A stretch of 64,000 nt of DNA from Sphingobium estronivorans (GCF_008692605.1 NZ_LFCT01000002.1:124001-188000), one strand, 5' to 3'; positions 1 to 10,962 are shown, numbered from the stretch's first letter. The notes: generated from the sequence alone by a model not told the origin. Made by a program: numbers and translations.

Positions 1-360
1 CGGCGTGGCATCGGGTCGAGCCGCCACGCCCGCCGCGACCAGCACGCCCGGCCCCTCGGCACCGGTCGCGCATTCGGCGATATAGCGATAGCCGGTCGAT
101 CCATCGGCCGCGCGGCCCGCCTCGCTATGCCAATGAATGACATGCAGGCAATGAACGGAAGAGCGGCGGAAGAGCAGGTCGGACGGCACCGGCGGAAAGG
201 CGGGGAAAGCCACTGCGGGTCGCGCCGGATTGGCCGCGACCAACGCAAGCATCGCTTCCTTTTCCGCCCGCCGCTGCAATTGCCAGACACCAAGGCCGAT
301 CATCACCAGCACCGCCGCCGCGACGATCAGGGTCGGCAGGAGGGGGAGGCGCCGGATCAT
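1..360 (-). CDS. SURF1 family cytochrome oxidase assembly protein (partial)
   Basis: The first 120 codons are present; the C-terminal part lies beyond the left edge of the window. The protein starts MIRRLPLLPTLIVAAA, giving one membrane helix at about residues 8-25, followed by the SURF1 hallmark VWQLQRRAEKEAML. SURF1 proteins help insert heme a into cytochrome oxidase subunit I at the inner membrane. The ATG overlaps the TGA of the upstream DUF983 gene as ATGA, so the two are translationally coupled. It lies just downstream of coxC, the usual alphaproteobacterial position, but after a strong terminator, so expression may differ from the main cox operon. Confidence 0.85.
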   Translation of the reverse strand, partial: MIRRLPLLPTLIVAAAVLVMIGLGVWQLQRRAEKEAMLALVAANPARPAVAFPAFPPVPSDLLFRRSSVHCLHVIHWHSEAGRAADGSTGYRYIAECATGAEGPGVLVAAGVAARPDATP

Positions 361-767
361 TGCTCACGCTCCTTGACCTTCCATTGCCCCTCACGCGCCC
401 GGTTGCGATATTCCAGGATCAGCAGCATGGCCTTTGCCACCCGGAGGCTCCCGACGACAGCAAGCACCGTCAACGGCGTCCACAGCAGGATATGAAGCCA
501 GAGCGGCGGATGAACCTTCAGTTCCAGGGTCAGCGCCAATACAACCATCACGGTGCCCACGATCAGGGTCAGGAAGGCCGCCGGGCCGTCGCCGACGTTG
601 AACTGCGCAAGATCGAGCCCACAGGCCCGGCAGGAAGGGGCGAAGCGCACCGGTCCGACGAACAGCGTCGCCGCCCCGCATTGCGGGCAGCTTCCCTGCG
701 CCGCTGCGACCAGCAAGGGCTGCGATGCGCCGGAACCGGGATCGGTCGATAGCATGGAATCAGGCAT
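357..767 (-). CDS. DUF983 family small membrane protein
   Basis: This 136-residue protein carries two CxxC pairs (C27/C30 and C46/C49) that look like a zinc ribbon, followed by two hydrophobic segments at about residues 63-83 and 90-110. That is the DUF983 pattern commonly found between coxC and the SURF1 gene in alphaproteobacteria. Its molecular role is not established; the location suggests a part in oxidase biogenesis. Met5 is an alternative start. It overlaps the SURF1 start by four bases. A perfect hairpin terminator separates it from coxC, so it needs either read-through or its own promoter. Confidence 0.85.
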   Translation of the reverse strand: MPDSMLSTDPGSGASQPLLVAAAQGSCPQCGAATLFVGPVRFAPSCRACGLDLAQFNVGDGPAAFLTLIVGTVMVVLALTLELKVHPPLWLHILLWTPLTVLAVVGSLRVAKAMLLILEYRNRAREGQWKVKEREQ

Positions 768-781
768 AAGGCCGCCTTTCC

Positions 782-815
782 AAAAAGAAAACGGCCGGAA
801 TGCATCCGGCCGTTT
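782..815 (-). terminator. Intrinsic terminator after coxC
   Basis: A perfect 10-bp stem (AAACGGCCGG at 789-798 with its complement at 806-815) has a 7-base loop. On the minus strand it runs directly into TCTTTTTG. It sits 30 bases past the coxC stop and before DUF983, so it closes the cox transcript and leaves DUF983-SURF1 as a separate or read-through unit. Confidence 0.85.
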
Positions 816-844
816 CCACCCAAATCATGGACGGAGCCGTCCGA

Positions 845-1675
845 TCAACCGCCGTGAACCGGCGCGCCCCAGCCGCCCCAAACATAGATGACCACAAAGA
901 GGAACAGCCACACCACGTCGACAAAATGCCAATACCACGCAGCCGCCTCGAAACCGAAATGCTGGCGCGGGGTGAAATCGCCCCGATGCGCGCGGATCAG
1001 GTTCACGATCAGGAAGATGGTGCCGATCAGGACGTGGAAGCCGTGGAAGCCGGTAGCCATGTAGAAGGCCGAGCTATAGGGCGTATGACCGAAGGGGAAG
1101 GGCGCATGCGCATATTCATAGGCCTGGATCGAGGAGAAGAGCAGGCCGAGAATGACGGTGACGGTCAGGCCCCGCTTCAATCCCTCGCGATCGCCATGGA
1201 TCAGCGCATGGTGCGCCCAGGTCACGGTCGTGCCCGAACAGAGCAGGATCAGCGTGTTGAGCAGCGGCAGTTCGAAGGCGTTCATCACCTCGATGCCCTT
1301 GGACGGGAACATCCCTTCGATCGGCGCGAGTTGGCTCGGGAAGAGCGAAAAATCGAAGAAGGACCAGAACCATCCGACGAAGAACATCACTTCCGATGCG
1401 ATGAACAGGATCATGCCGTAGCGCAAATGAAGCTGCACCACCGGCGTATGGTCGCCGGCATGGGCCTCGGCAATGACATTGCTCCACCAGCTGAACATGG
1501 TGAACAGCACGCCTGCCACGCCGATCAGGAAAACCCAGCCGCCGCCGGCCGGCGTGGCGTCGGGATGCAGCCACATGATCGCACCAAAGGCCATGACCAG
1601 CGCCGACATGGACCCGAAAAAGGGCCAAATGCTGGGCGGAAGAATATGATAATCGTGGTTCTTGGCGCCTGCCAT
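845..1675 (-). CDS. coxC: Cytochrome c oxidase subunit III
   Basis: This 276-residue polytopic protein matches subunit III of the aa3-type cytochrome c oxidase. It begins [20 protein letters not shown] and has about seven membrane helices. Conserved stretches include [12 protein letters not shown], the region around [11 protein letters not shown], and [14 protein letters not shown]. Subunit III stabilises the core and supports proton uptake in the inner membrane; it carries no redox centre. It is the last gene before a strong terminator and follows ctaG by 35 bases. Length and context are normal. Confidence 0.97.
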   Translation of the reverse strand: MAGAKNHDYHILPPSIWPFFGSMSALVMAFGAIMWLHPDATPAGGGWVFLIGVAGVLFTMFSWWSNVIAEAHAGDHTPVVQLHLRYGMILFIASEVMFFVGWFWSFFDFSLFPSQLAPIEGMFPSKGIEVMNAFELPLLNTLILLCSGTTVTWAHHALIHGDREGLKRGLTVTVILGLLFSSIQAYEYAHAPFPFGHTPYSSAFYMATGFHGFHVLIGTIFLIVNLIRAHRGDFTPRQHFGFEAAAWYWHFVDVVWLFLFVVIYVWGGWGAPVHGG

Positions 1676-1710
1676 GACGTTCTCATCCCCGTTCGCGTTA
1701 TTGTTGTTGC

Positions 1711-2286
1711 TTAGCTTGGCTTTTTATCCTGCTCAACAGGATAGAAGGTATAGCTCAGCGTGATTTCCTGCGTGTCCTTATTGTCGGAATCGCTCAAGAT
1801 CTTCGGATCGACATAATAGATCACCGGCATGCGGACTTCTTCCCCCGGCTGCAAGGTTTGCTGGGTGAAGCAGAAGCATTGAATCTTGGTGAAATAGGCC
1901 CCCGCCTGCAGAGGCGTGACGTTGAAGCTGGCGGTGCCCGTGACGGGCTTGTCCGACATGTTCTTTGCCAGGAAAATCGCCATGCTGCGGGCACCGACGG
2001 TGACCGTCTGGGTCGGATGCTCGGGGCGAAATTGCCAGGGCATGCCGGGCGCCACGTTGGAATCGAAACGAATCGACATGCGGTGTCCGGCGGCTTCCCG
2101 GACCTGGACATCATCGCCAGCCCGTTGCGTGGTGCCGCCAAAGCCGGTGCGTTCGCAAAAAATCCGGTAGAGCGGCACCGAAGCGAAGCCGAGGCCCAAC
2201 ATGGCCAGCCCAATGCCCGCCATCCCGATCATGGTGCGCCGGTTGCGCCGGTCCCGGTCGAACGGAGAGGGAGGCAAGCTCGCCAT
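1711..2286 (-). CDS. ctaG: Cytochrome c oxidase assembly protein CtaG (Cox11, copper chaperone)
   Basis: This 191-residue protein has an N-terminal membrane anchor (about residues 18-38) and a periplasmic domain with the copper-binding motif CFCF (C137 and C139). C34, just after the helix, is the third conserved cysteine of the Cox11 family. Cox11 delivers copper to the CuB site of subunit I. I chose the ATG at 2286. A TTG one codon upstream is possible, but the ATG gives an ATGA-type overlap with the preceding 43-residue ORF. The order ctaB-small ORF-ctaG-coxC is conserved in alphaproteobacteria. Confidence 0.95.
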   Translation of the reverse strand: MASLPPSPFDRDRRNRRTMIGMAGIGLAMLGLGFASVPLYRIFCERTGFGGTTQRAGDDVQVREAAGHRMSIRFDSNVAPGMPWQFRPEHPTQTVTVGARSMAIFLAKNMSDKPVTGTASFNVTPLQAGAYFTKIQCFCFTQQTLQPGEEVRMPVIYYVDPKILSDSDNKDTQEITLSYTFYPVEQDKKPS

Positions 2287-2417
2287 CAATGGCCTCCGCC
2301 GATCTTGGCGATGGTGATCGCGTAGAAAAGAAGGACCAGCGCACCCAGCAACAGGCCCGTCACAATGGCCCGGCTTTTCTGGCGGGAGCGGATCTGGCGG
2401 TCTTCTTCGGGCGTCAT
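2286..2417 (-). CDS. Small single-pass membrane protein of the cox operon (CoxF-like, 43 aa)
   Basis: A 43-residue ORF fits exactly between ctaB and ctaG. Its ATG overlaps the ctaB stop (ATGA) and its TGA overlaps the start of ctaG, so all three are translationally coupled. The protein starts [20 protein letters not shown], continues with one helix [19 protein letters not shown], and ends GGGH. This is the layout of the tiny cytochrome oxidase small assembly protein (coxF-like) seen at this spot in alphaproteobacteria. Its biochemical role is not settled. Automatic gene callers often miss it because of its length. Confidence 0.85.
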   Translation of the reverse strand: MTPEEDRQIRSRQKSRAIVTGLLLGALVLLFYAITIAKIGGGH

Positions 2418-3334
2418 GCGAATATCCAACGGTCGATCACCACCGCCCCGAACAGCAGGAAGAGATAGAGGATCGAATATTTGAACAGCCGCTTTTCCGG
2501 TCCCATGCGCACGGGATCGCTTTCGCGGCGACGGAAGACCTGAAAGGCAAAGACTGCAAAGAGCGCGGTGCCCAGCAGGGCCGCCGTGCCATAGACGGGG
2601 CCGGTCAGGCGCAGCAACACAGGCGCCATCGCGGCGACCGCCATGACTGCGGTGTAGAACCAGATCTGGCGGCGGGTGGCGACTTCACCCGAAACGACGG
2701 GCAGCATCGGAATGCCGGCGGCGGCATAATCGGTCTTCACGAAAAGCGCGAGCGCCCAGAAATGCGGCGGGGTCCAGAAGAAGATCAACATGAAAAGAGC
2801 GATTGGCAGCGCGCTGATATGGCCTGTCGCGGCCGCCCAGCCAATCACCGGCGGGAACGCGCCCGCCGCGCCACCAATCACGATATTCTGCGCCGTCCGC
2901 GGCTTCAGCCAGATGGTATAAACGAAAACATAGAAGAGGATCGACACCGCCAGCACGGCGGCCGCGAGCCAATTGGTGGCGATCCCCATCAGCAACACCG
3001 AAAAGAAGGACAGGCCAATGCCGAAATGCAGGGCCGATTGCCGATCCATCCGTCCGGCCGGGATCGGGCGATTGGCGGTACGCTTCATCTTGGCGTCGAT
3101 ATCGGCCTCATACCACTGATTGAGCGTCGCGGCCGCGCCCGCGCCCAGGGCGATGCAGAGAATCGCCGTGAAGCCCAACACCGGATGAATATGACCCGGC
3201 GCGGCAAGCAAGCCGCATAGCCCGGTGAAAACCACCAGGGTCATTACCCGCGGCTTGGTCAGCGCAACGAAATCCCGCCAATGCGCGGGAATCACAGAAG
3301 CCGAACCTTCCGACATGATCGGCGAACTTGCCAT
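2414..3334 (-). CDS. ctaB: Protoheme IX farnesyltransferase (heme O synthase)
   Basis: CtaB is a polytopic UbiA-family prenyltransferase that adds a farnesyl group to heme b to give heme O, the precursor of heme a. The 306-residue product shows the signature [20 protein letters not shown] with its Asp-rich metal/prenyl-diphosphate site, and the second motif around [18 protein letters not shown] chose the ATG at 3334 because AGGAG lies just upstream with good spacing; the open frame extends to 3517 without support. It lies 122 bases after coxA and is coupled by overlap to the small ORF downstream. Confidence 0.95.
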   Translation of the reverse strand: MASSPIMSEGSASVIPAHWRDFVALTKPRVMTLVVFTGLCGLLAAPGHIHPVLGFTAILCIALGAGAAATLNQWYEADIDAKMKRTANRPIPAGRMDRQSALHFGIGLSFFSVLLMGIATNWLAAAVLAVSILFYVFVYTIWLKPRTAQNIVIGGAAGAFPPVIGWAAATGHISALPIALFMLIFFWTPPHFWALALFVKTDYAAAGIPMLPVVSGEVATRRQIWFYTAVMAVAAMAPVLLRLTGPVYGTAALLGTALFAVFAFQVFRRRESDPVRMGPEKRLFKYSILYLFLLFGAVVIDRWIFA

Positions 3335-3421
3335 AATCTCCTCATGCGGCAGCCCGGCACGATGTCCGCGCCGGGTCTGCTCCCTATGTGCTGGGAACTG
3401 GCGCGCCCTTACGCCAATCCC

Positions 3422-3445
3422 GGCATTCCCGCAAATCGGAATGCC
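3422..3445 (-). other. Stem-loop in the coxA-ctaB spacer
   Basis: A perfect 8-bp inverted repeat (GGCATTCC and GGAATGCC with an 8-base loop) starts 12 bases after the coxA stop. No T-run follows on the minus strand. It is therefore more likely an mRNA 3'-end stabiliser or processing site that sets coxBA message levels above ctaB than a full terminator. Confidence 0.5.
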
Positions 3446-3456
3446 TCCGGCCGCGG

Positions 3457-5142
<1,686 letters not shown>

Positions 5143-6156
5143 TCAAAGCTTTGCGGCGGGAGCGGCGGCGGGCTGCGGCGCCTGGGCGGTCGTTGCCGCC
5201 CCTGCGCCCTGGAGCTTCCCGCCCTGCGAGAGCAGCCACTGGTCGAACTGGGCCGGCGGCAGCGCCTCGACCGCGATCGGCATGAAGCCGTGGCGGGCGC
5301 CGCACAGTTCCGAACACTGGCCGTAATAGACGCCCGGCTTCTCGATGGTGAAGCTCTTCTCGTTGAGACGGCCCGGCACCGCGTCCATCTTCACCCAGAG
5401 CGAAGGCACCGCGAAACTGTGGATCACATCGGCGCCGGTGATGATCAGCTTGATCGGACGACCGACCGGCAGGACCAGACGGTTGTCGGGCGCCAGCAGA
5501 TAGGGCTCGCCATTGGCCCCCGCCTTGTCTCTGGGCAGCAGGTTGGAGACGAATTCCGGAATGCCGTTGTCGGGATATTCATAGCCCCAATACCATTGAT
5601 AGCCGGTCACCTTGACGGTCAGCGCATCCTTGGGCGCGGGCTTGTACTGGTCGGCCAGCAGGCCGATCGAGGGCACCGCGATCACCAGCAGGATCACCAC
5701 CGGCACCACCGTCCAGATCACCTCGATCAACGTATTGTGCGAGGTTTTGGATGGGATCGGGTTCGCGCTGCGGCGGAATTTCCACATCGCATAGGCCATC
5801 AGGATCAGGACCAGGATCGAGATCGCGAAGATGATCGGCAACAGCATCACGTCATGCAGCCAGCGGGCCGTATGGCCGGTCGGCGAAAACTGCTTCTGAA
5901 GGGTGATCTCCCCTGGCATCGGCATGCCGATGCCGAGGGTCGGCTTCATCCGCGGCGGCGCGGCGACCTTTTCCGCCGGAGCGGCTTCGGCGGCAGGTGC
6001 CGCCGCATGGCTGGCCGAATCGGCGGCCGCCGTGTCATTCCCGGTGGCGGGCGCCGCAACTGCGGCATTCTCCTGCGCCAGTGCCGGACCGTTCATCGCG
6101 AGTGTGGGCGCAAAGGCCAACAACCCGGCGAGGACGAGCGATTTCACCTTTTTCAT
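5143..6156 (-). CDS. coxB: Cytochrome c oxidase subunit II
   Basis: This 337-residue protein has a signal sequence ending near ALAQ (about residue 28), then an Ala/Glu-rich linker (30-70), two membrane helices (about 103-125 and 143-166) and a periplasmic cupredoxin domain. The CuA ligands are visible: H246 (VIHSF), C281, E283, C285, H289 and M292 in CSELCGARHGFM. QWYWGYEYPD is the aromatic patch for electron transfer from cytochrome c. It is the first gene of the cox operon. The long Ala-rich linker is typical of sphingomonads. Confidence 0.97.
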   Translation of the reverse strand: MKKVKSLVLAGLLAFAPTLAMNGPALAQENAAVAAPATGNDTAAADSASHAAAPAAEAAPAEKVAAPPRMKPTLGIGMPMPGEITLQKQFSPTGHTARWLHDVMLLPIIFAISILVLILMAYAMWKFRRSANPIPSKTSHNTLIEVIWTVVPVVILLVIAVPSIGLLADQYKPAPKDALTVKVTGYQWYWGYEYPDNGIPEFVSNLLPRDKAGANGEPYLLAPDNRLVLPVGRPIKLIITGADVIHSFAVPSLWVKMDAVPGRLNEKSFTIEKPGVYYGQCSELCGARHGFMPIAVEALPPAQFDQWLLSQGGKLQGAGAATTAQAPQPAAAPAAKL

Positions 6157-6434
6157 AGCGTCTTCTTACCCCGTAACCCCTTGGCGCCGCTGCAACGAAG
6201 GCACATGCGTAGTTACGCCTCCCCCCGCCTGTTTCGGTCCGCCACGGCTTATAAGCATCGTTTTTTTATGCCTCAACCTTCCACAACCAGATTTTCTTCG
6301 CTGTTGCAACGCCTAGTTGGTGAGCCTATCTCGCTCCCCGCGCACAGGGGCGCGATCATGGGGCGACCCATGAGGGAAAGCCGGACCGCTTCCGCATCAG
6401 GCAGGCGGCGCGGACGAATGGATCGAAGAATCGA
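6157..6434. promoter_or_regulatory. Divergent promoter region coxB / pyrE
   Basis: This 278-base non-coding gap separates coxB (minus) from pyrE (plus) and must hold both promoters. I see no convincing -35/-10 pair. The one clear structure is a perfect palindrome, CATGGGGCGACCCATG at 6357-6372, which on the plus strand would form a 6-bp stem with a GCGA (GNRA-type) tetraloop, 62 bases before the pyrE ATG. Confidence 0.5.
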
Positions 6435-7016
6435 ATGACCGACGAGGAAGTATTAGCGGAATTCAGGGCTGCCGGCGCATTGCTGGAGGGACATTTCATT
6501 CTGTCCTCCGGCCACCGCAGCGCCAATTATCTTCAGTGCGCCCGCGTGCTGATGAACGCCGAACGCGCGGGCCGGCTGGCGCGGGCCGTGGTGCAGAAAC
6601 TGCCGCGCGAAATGCGGCAGGAGATCGACATGGTCGTCTCGCCGGCCATGGGTGGCCTCATCATCGGCCATGAGGTCGGTCGCGCGCTCGACAAGGATGC
6701 GGTGTTCCTCGAACGCCCCGAAGGCACGTTCGAACTGCGCCGCGGCTTCGCCATCGCGCCGGGCCAGAAAGTGCTGATGGTCGAGGATGTGGTGACCACC
6801 GGCCTGTCCTCGCGCCAGGCGATCGAGGCGATCGAGGCGGAAGGCGCCATCGTCGTGGCGGAAGTCGCGTTGGTCGATCGGTCCGCGGGCGAAGTCGATC
6901 TGGGCGTGCCCTTCTACCCACTCGTCAGCATCAATTTCCCGGTCTATGAAGCCGATCAGGTCCCGCCCGAATTGGCGGCGATCCCGGCGACCAAGCCCGG
7001 CAGCCGCAAGCAATAG
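6435..7016 (+). CDS. pyrE: Orotate phosphoribosyltransferase
   Basis: PyrE joins orotate to PRPP to make OMP in de novo pyrimidine synthesis. The 193-residue protein has the PRPP-binding loop [11 protein letters not shown] at residues 113-123 and the upstream segment [15 protein letters not shown]. The N-terminal region ([19 protein letters not shown]) matches the alphaproteobacterial form. It is the first gene of a plus-strand run; pdxJ follows after 8 bases. Length is usual for this subgroup. Confidence 0.95.
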   Translation: MTDEEVLAEFRAAGALLEGHFILSSGHRSANYLQCARVLMNAERAGRLARAVVQKLPREMRQEIDMVVSPAMGGLIIGHEVGRALDKDAVFLERPEGTFELRRGFAIAPGQKVLMVEDVVTTGLSSRQAIEAIEAEGAIVVAEVALVDRSAGEVDLGVPFYPLVSINFPVYEADQVPPELAAIPATKPGSRKQ

Positions 7017-7024
7017 GATCGCCC

Positions 7025-7762
7025 ATGCCGCACTCCCCCGCCGCTTTGCGCCTGGGCGTCAACATCGATCATGTGGCGACCATCCGCAACGCCCGGGGAG
7101 GCGGGCATCCCGATCCGGTGAAGGCCGCGTTGCTGGCCGTCAAGGCCGGGGCGGACGGCATCACCGCTCATTTGCGCGAAGACCGCCGCCATATCCGCGA
7201 CGAGGATATCGCGACCCTGATGGCGGCGCTCACCGTGCCGCTCAATCTGGAAATGGCGGCGACGCAGGAGATGCTGGGCATCGCGCTTCGGCATCGCCCG
7301 CATGCCGCCTGCATCGTGCCGGAAAAGCGCGAGGAGCGGACCACCGAGGGCGGGCTGGACGCCGCCGGGCAGATCGACGCGCTGCGCCCGATCGTCGGCG
7401 CGCTCAATGAGGCGGGCATCCGCGTCAGCCTGTTCATCGAGCCCGATCCGGCGCAGATCGAAGCGGCGATCCGTCTCGACGCGCCGGTGGTCGAGTTCCA
7501 CACCGGCCGCTATGCCCATCTCACGGGCACAGAGCGGGCGGAGGAACTGCGCCGCCTGTCCGATGCCGCCGCGCTGGCCGCCAAGAACGGCATCGAGCCA
7601 CATGCGGGCCACGGCCTGACCTATGACAATGTCGGTCCGATCGCCGCGATTCCGCAGGTGGCGGAACTCAATATCGGCCATTTCCTGATCGGCGAGGCGA
7701 TTTTCAGTGGTCTGGAAGGCAGCATCCGCGAAATGCGCCGGCAGATGGATCTGGCGCGGTGA
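7025..7762 (+). CDS. pdxJ: Pyridoxine 5'-phosphate synthase
   Basis: PdxJ condenses 1-deoxyxylulose 5-phosphate with 3-amino-2-oxopropyl phosphate to form pyridoxine 5'-phosphate. The 245-residue TIM barrel begins [19 protein letters not shown], the hallmark of the family. It also contains [29 protein letters not shown] and [15 protein letters not shown]. It lies between pyrE and acpS; its TGA overlaps the acpS start. The pdxJ-acpS-lepB order is conserved in alphaproteobacteria. Confidence 0.96.
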   Translation: MPHSPAALRLGVNIDHVATIRNARGGGHPDPVKAALLAVKAGADGITAHLREDRRHIRDEDIATLMAALTVPLNLEMAATQEMLGIALRHRPHAACIVPEKREERTTEGGLDAAGQIDALRPIVGALNEAGIRVSLFIEPDPAQIEAAIRLDAPVVEFHTGRYAHLTGTERAEELRRLSDAAALAAKNGIEPHAGHGLTYDNVGPIAAIPQVAELNIGHFLIGEAIFSGLEGSIREMRRQMDLAR

Positions 7763-8160
7763 TCATCGGCCTGGGTTCCGACCTCTGCAATATCGAGCGG
7801 ATCCAGAATTCCCTCGACCGCTTCGGCGAACGATTCGAAAATCGCGTCTTCACCGATATCGAGCGGGCCAAGGCCGAACGCCGCCCCTTCACCAAGGCGG
7901 GTACGCTGGCGAAGCGCTTCGCCGCCAAGGAGGCTTTTTCCAAGGCGGTGGGCACAGGCTTCAACAAGGGCGTGTTCATGAAGGATATCGGCGTGGTCAA
8001 CCGGCCCGGCGGCGCGCCGACGCTGGCATTGACCGGCGGTGCCCTGGCGCGGCTGGAATCGTTGGTCCCGGCGGGCCACCGCGCCGTCATTCACCTGACG
8101 CTCACCGACGATCATCCATGGGCGCAGGCCTTTGTTATCATCGAAGCCCTGCCGCTATGA
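7759..8160 (+). CDS. acpS: Holo-[acyl-carrier-protein] synthase
   Basis: AcpS transfers 4'-phosphopantetheine from CoA to apo-ACP. The 133-residue protein starts with GTG (GTGA overlap with the pdxJ stop). It has the magnesium-binding start [14 protein letters not shown] and the family motif [18 protein letters not shown], which contains the catalytic Glu/Lys. The C-terminus [16 protein letters not shown] is also typical. Overlap with pdxJ implies translational coupling. Confidence 0.95.
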   Translation: MIIGLGSDLCNIERIQNSLDRFGERFENRVFTDIERAKAERRPFTKAGTLAKRFAAKEAFSKAVGTGFNKGVFMKDIGVVNRPGGAPTLALTGGALARLESLVPAGHRAVIHLTLTDDHPWAQAFVIIEALPL

Positions 8161-8191
8161 CGATGGGGACTCTTCAGCCGGAAACCCTCCC

Positions 8192-9088
8192 ATGACGGCA
8201 GCGGACATGACCGAGAACAGCCCCCTCCCCTCCGAAGAGCCGACCACGCCCCCGGCAGAGGGCCCGGAAAAGACCTCGGTCGACTGGTGGCAGGAAGCCA
8301 AAAGCATCGGGCTGCTGATCCTGGCGGTGCTGGCTTTCCACAGCTTCGTCGCCAAGCCTTTCTATATTCCCAGCGAATCGATGATGCCGGTGCTGTTGAA
8401 GGGCGACCGGCTGGTGGTGAGCAAATTTCCCTATGGCTGGTCCTATGTCTCGCCCAGCTTCCATCCGCTGCCTTTCCTGAAGGGGCGGATTTTCGGGCAC
8501 ATGCCCCAGCGCGGCGACGTCGTCATCGTGTCGCCGCAGAACAAGCGCGAGGATTATATCAAACGCGTCATCGGCCTGCCCGGCGACATATTGGAAGTGC
8601 GCGGCGGCCAGATCATCCTGAACGGCGTGCCGGTACCGCAGAAGGTGCTGAAACCCATCCGCATTCCCGTGGACGGCAATGCCCCCTGCCCACCTCTGCA
8701 ATTCCCCGGCGCGCTGATGACCGACGCCCAGGGCAAAAGCTGGTGCGAACTGCCCGTGCGGCAGGAAACCCTGCCCAACGGCAAAACCTATCTGGTCATC
8801 GACATGGGGCCGAGCACGCTCGACTGGTATGGACCGGTGCGGATTCCGGCAGGCCATGTCTTCCTGATGGGCGACAATCGCGACAACAGCGCCGACAGCC
8901 GCGCGCCGCTGGAGGAAAACGGTCTAGGCGGGCCGGTGCCGTGGGAAGCGCTCGGCGGCCGGGCGGAGTTCATCACCTTTTCGCTCGATGGCGATTCGGG
9001 CTGGAACCCGCTGGGCTGGCTCCACGCCTTGCGCAGCGGGCGCGCGGGGAACAGCCTGCGCCCCGCGAGCGTTACCGTCCCGAAATAA
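8192..9088 (+). CDS. lepB: Signal peptidase I
   Basis: LepB removes signal peptides from exported proteins at the periplasmic face of the inner membrane. The 298-residue protein has a Pro/Glu-rich cytoplasmic head, one membrane helix (about residues 36-54), the catalytic serine S63 in IPSESMMP, and the general-base lysine K124 in EDYIKRVIGLPGD. The conserved box GDNRDNSADSR lies near the C-terminus. I chose the ATG at 8192; the frame is open 20 codons further upstream but enters the acpS coding region without a better start. In many sphingomonads rnc and era follow; here an exporter does. Confidence 0.95.
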   Translation: MTAADMTENSPLPSEEPTTPPAEGPEKTSVDWWQEAKSIGLLILAVLAFHSFVAKPFYIPSESMMPVLLKGDRLVVSKFPYGWSYVSPSFHPLPFLKGRIFGHMPQRGDVVIVSPQNKREDYIKRVIGLPGDILEVRGGQIILNGVPVPQKVLKPIRIPVDGNAPCPPLQFPGALMTDAQGKSWCELPVRQETLPNGKTYLVIDMGPSTLDWYGPVRIPAGHVFLMGDNRDNSADSRAPLEENGLGGPVPWEALGGRAEFITFSLDGDSGWNPLGWLHALRSGRAGNSLRPASVTVPK

Positions 9089-9091
9089 GCT

Positions 9092-10207
9092 ATGGCATCA
9101 AAGGGGCATGGGTTGAGCGACGAACAGGTCCATATCGAGCAACCCGGCCCCAGCGAACGGCAAAGCCCGCTCGTCCAGCATGAGGCCAAGCGGGCGGGCG
9201 TCTGGTTCGCCCTGGGCATCGCCGTCGCGCTGATCGTGCTGCTGGCCCAACCGCTGCTGCTGGTCATGGGCGCGCTGGTCCTGACGACGATGATGGACGG
9301 CGGCACAAGGCTGCTGGGACGGATATTGCCGATCGGCCGGGGCTGGCGTCTGACGATCGTGCTGCTCGCCGCGCTCGCCTTCCTGATCTATACCCTCTAC
9401 CTCACCGGATCGAGCCTGGCGGCGCAGGCGCAGGCGATGCGCACCATCGTCGAAACCCAGGTGAACCGCATCGGCGGCTGGCTCCAGCAGATGGGCGTCA
9501 CCACCACGCCGGAGGATTTCAAGAGTCTCGCCAGCCAGGCGATGAGTTCGCTGGGCCGGGTGACGGCGGCGGTCGGAACCGCCGTGGGCGCGATCACCAG
9601 CGGGGTGATGATGCTGGTCCTCGCCATCTTCATCGCCGTCGAGCCCAAATTGTACGAACGCGGCGTCGCCTGGATGCTGCCGATGGACAAGCGCGGTCAT
9701 TTCTACGCCATTGCCGACCGGATGGGCTGGACGCTGCGCCGGCTGATGTTCGGGCGGCTGATCGGCATGGCGGTGGAGGGCGTCGGCGTCTGGCTGCTGC
9801 TCTGGGCGGGCGGCATTCCCATGGCCGGACTATTGGGCATATTGACGGGGCTTTTCGCCTTCCTGCCCAATATCGGGTCGATCATTTCGGGTGTGCTGAT
9901 CATCTTGGTGGGCTTTTCGGCGGGCGTTCATGCGGGCCTTTATGCCTTTGGCATCTATCTGGCGGTGCAGATCGTCGACGGCTATCTGATCGTGCCGATG
10001 GTGGCCAAACGCGCCACCGACCTCGCCCCCGCCCTTGTCCTGGCGGCCCAGATCCTGTTTGGCGCGCTGTTCGGCATCATGGGTCTGTTCTTGGCGGATC
10101 CCATCGTCGCGATGATCAAGGTGTGGTTGGAGGAACGATCCAAAACATTGGAAGCCAGGGCGGAGAGGTCCGCCACTGGCCCGGTTGCAGCGCAGGGTCT
10201 TTCCTGA
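9092..10207 (+). CDS. AI-2E family transporter
   Basis: This 371-residue membrane protein has the YdiK/TqsA architecture: paired N-terminal helices (about 36-70), a helix near residue 90-108, an amphipathic stretch, then about four C-terminal helices from residue 170. The family signature LFAFLPNIGSIISGVLIILVG and the ending VDGYLIVPMVAKRATDLAP are clear. Members export diverse small molecules or act in Na+/H+ exchange; the substrate here cannot be inferred. It starts 3 bases after lepB, so is almost certainly co-transcribed, and ends before a hairpin shared with the convergent FKBP gene. Confidence 0.88.
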   Translation: MASKGHGLSDEQVHIEQPGPSERQSPLVQHEAKRAGVWFALGIAVALIVLLAQPLLLVMGALVLTTMMDGGTRLLGRILPIGRGWRLTIVLLAALAFLIYTLYLTGSSLAAQAQAMRTIVETQVNRIGGWLQQMGVTTTPEDFKSLASQAMSSLGRVTAAVGTAVGAITSGVMMLVLAIFIAVEPKLYERGVAWMLPMDKRGHFYAIADRMGWTLRRLMFGRLIGMAVEGVGVWLLLWAGGIPMAGLLGILTGLFAFLPNIGSIISGVLIILVGFSAGVHAGLYAFGIYLAVQIVDGYLIVPMVAKRATDLAPALVLAAQILFGALFGIMGLFLADPIVAMIKVWLEERSKTLEARAERSATGPVAAQGLS

Positions 10208-10274
10208 CCGGCTGGCCCGTTCGTCCGCTCGCCCGCGAAGGCGAGCGGCGTCCTCCAAGAAAAGGGCCGGCAAG

Positions 10275-10306
10275 AAAAAGGGCCGGGAAAATCCCGACCC
10301 TTTTCG
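10275..10306. terminator. Bidirectional terminator between the AI-2E exporter and the FKBP gene
   Basis: A 13-bp A/T-flanked stem (AAAAGGGCCGGGA with TCCCGACCCTTTT, one internal mismatch) gives a T-run in both directions. On the minus strand the mismatch becomes a G-U pair, so the minus-strand terminator is slightly stronger. It lies between convergent genes. Confidence 0.8.
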
Positions 10307-10327
10307 CTTTTCGACTTTGACCGGAAA

Positions 10328-10891
10328 TCAGTGCGCCGGCATAGCCTGCGGCATCCCGCCCTGCTGCTGCATCATCTGCTGCATCCGCATGATCTCCGCC
10401 TTGGACTTGAAATCATGCAGCTGGACGTCAAACACCAGCACCGAATTGGCCGGGATCGGGCCTGCCGCCTGATCGCCATAGCCAAGCTGCGGCGGAATCC
10501 ACAGGCGGTATTTGCCGCCCTTCTTCATCTTCTGCATACCTTCGGAGAAGCCCGGCACCACGCCGTCGACCGGCATGGCGGTCTGCGGATTCTCATCGAA
10601 CACCGTGCCGTCGAGCAACGTGCCCTTATAGCCGACCAGCGCCACATCGGCGGGCGTCGGGCTGGGGCCGGCGCCTTCTTCCAGCACCTTGTACTGCAGG
10701 CCCGATTCGGTCGTCACCACACCCGCCTCATGCGCATTGCGCGTCAGGAAGGTGGCAGTCGACGGCTCGACGCCGCGCTGCCCGGCCCAGGCCAGACCGC
10801 CTGCGGCCAGCGCAACCGCGGCAACACCGATCCAGAGGCGCGTCAGCGACCCCTTGGGGATAGGACGAAGGGGAACAGCTGTCGTGGACAT
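10328..10891 (-). CDS. FKBP-type peptidyl-prolyl cis-trans isomerase (membrane-anchored)
   Basis: The 187-residue product has a short cytoplasmic head, one hydrophobic segment (about residues 19-36, a signal anchor or signal peptide) and an FKBP domain at about 58-165. FKBP motifs are visible: GLQYKVLEEG, VGYKGTLLDGTVFDE, VVPGFSEGMQKMKKGGKYRLWIP and FDVQLHDF. It should catalyse proline isomerisation of proteins in the periplasm. The tail is Met/Gln-rich (RMQQMMQQQGGMPQAMPAH). It lies 84 bases after rpsU on the same strand and ends at a bidirectional terminator. Confidence 0.92.
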   Translation of the reverse strand: MSTTAVPLRPIPKGSLTRLWIGVAAVALAAGGLAWAGQRGVEPSTATFLTRNAHEAGVVTTESGLQYKVLEEGAGPSPTPADVALVGYKGTLLDGTVFDENPQTAMPVDGVVPGFSEGMQKMKKGGKYRLWIPPQLGYGDQAAGPIPANSVLVFDVQLHDFKSKAEIMRMQQMMQQQGGMPQAMPAH

Positions 10892-10929
10892 GAACCTGGG
10901 CCTCGCAGTTGGTGCGGGTGGATTTTTCA

Positions 10930-10962
10930 GCAGAAGAACGGGACGATCGGACGACCGTCCCG
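10930..10962 (-). terminator. Possible terminator after rpsU
   Basis: A perfect 7-bp stem (CGGGACG at 10939-10945 and CGTCCCG at 10956-10962) is followed on the minus strand by TTCTTCTGC. It lies in the rpsU-FKBP gap. The T-run is interrupted, so it may only attenuate. Confidence 0.5.
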
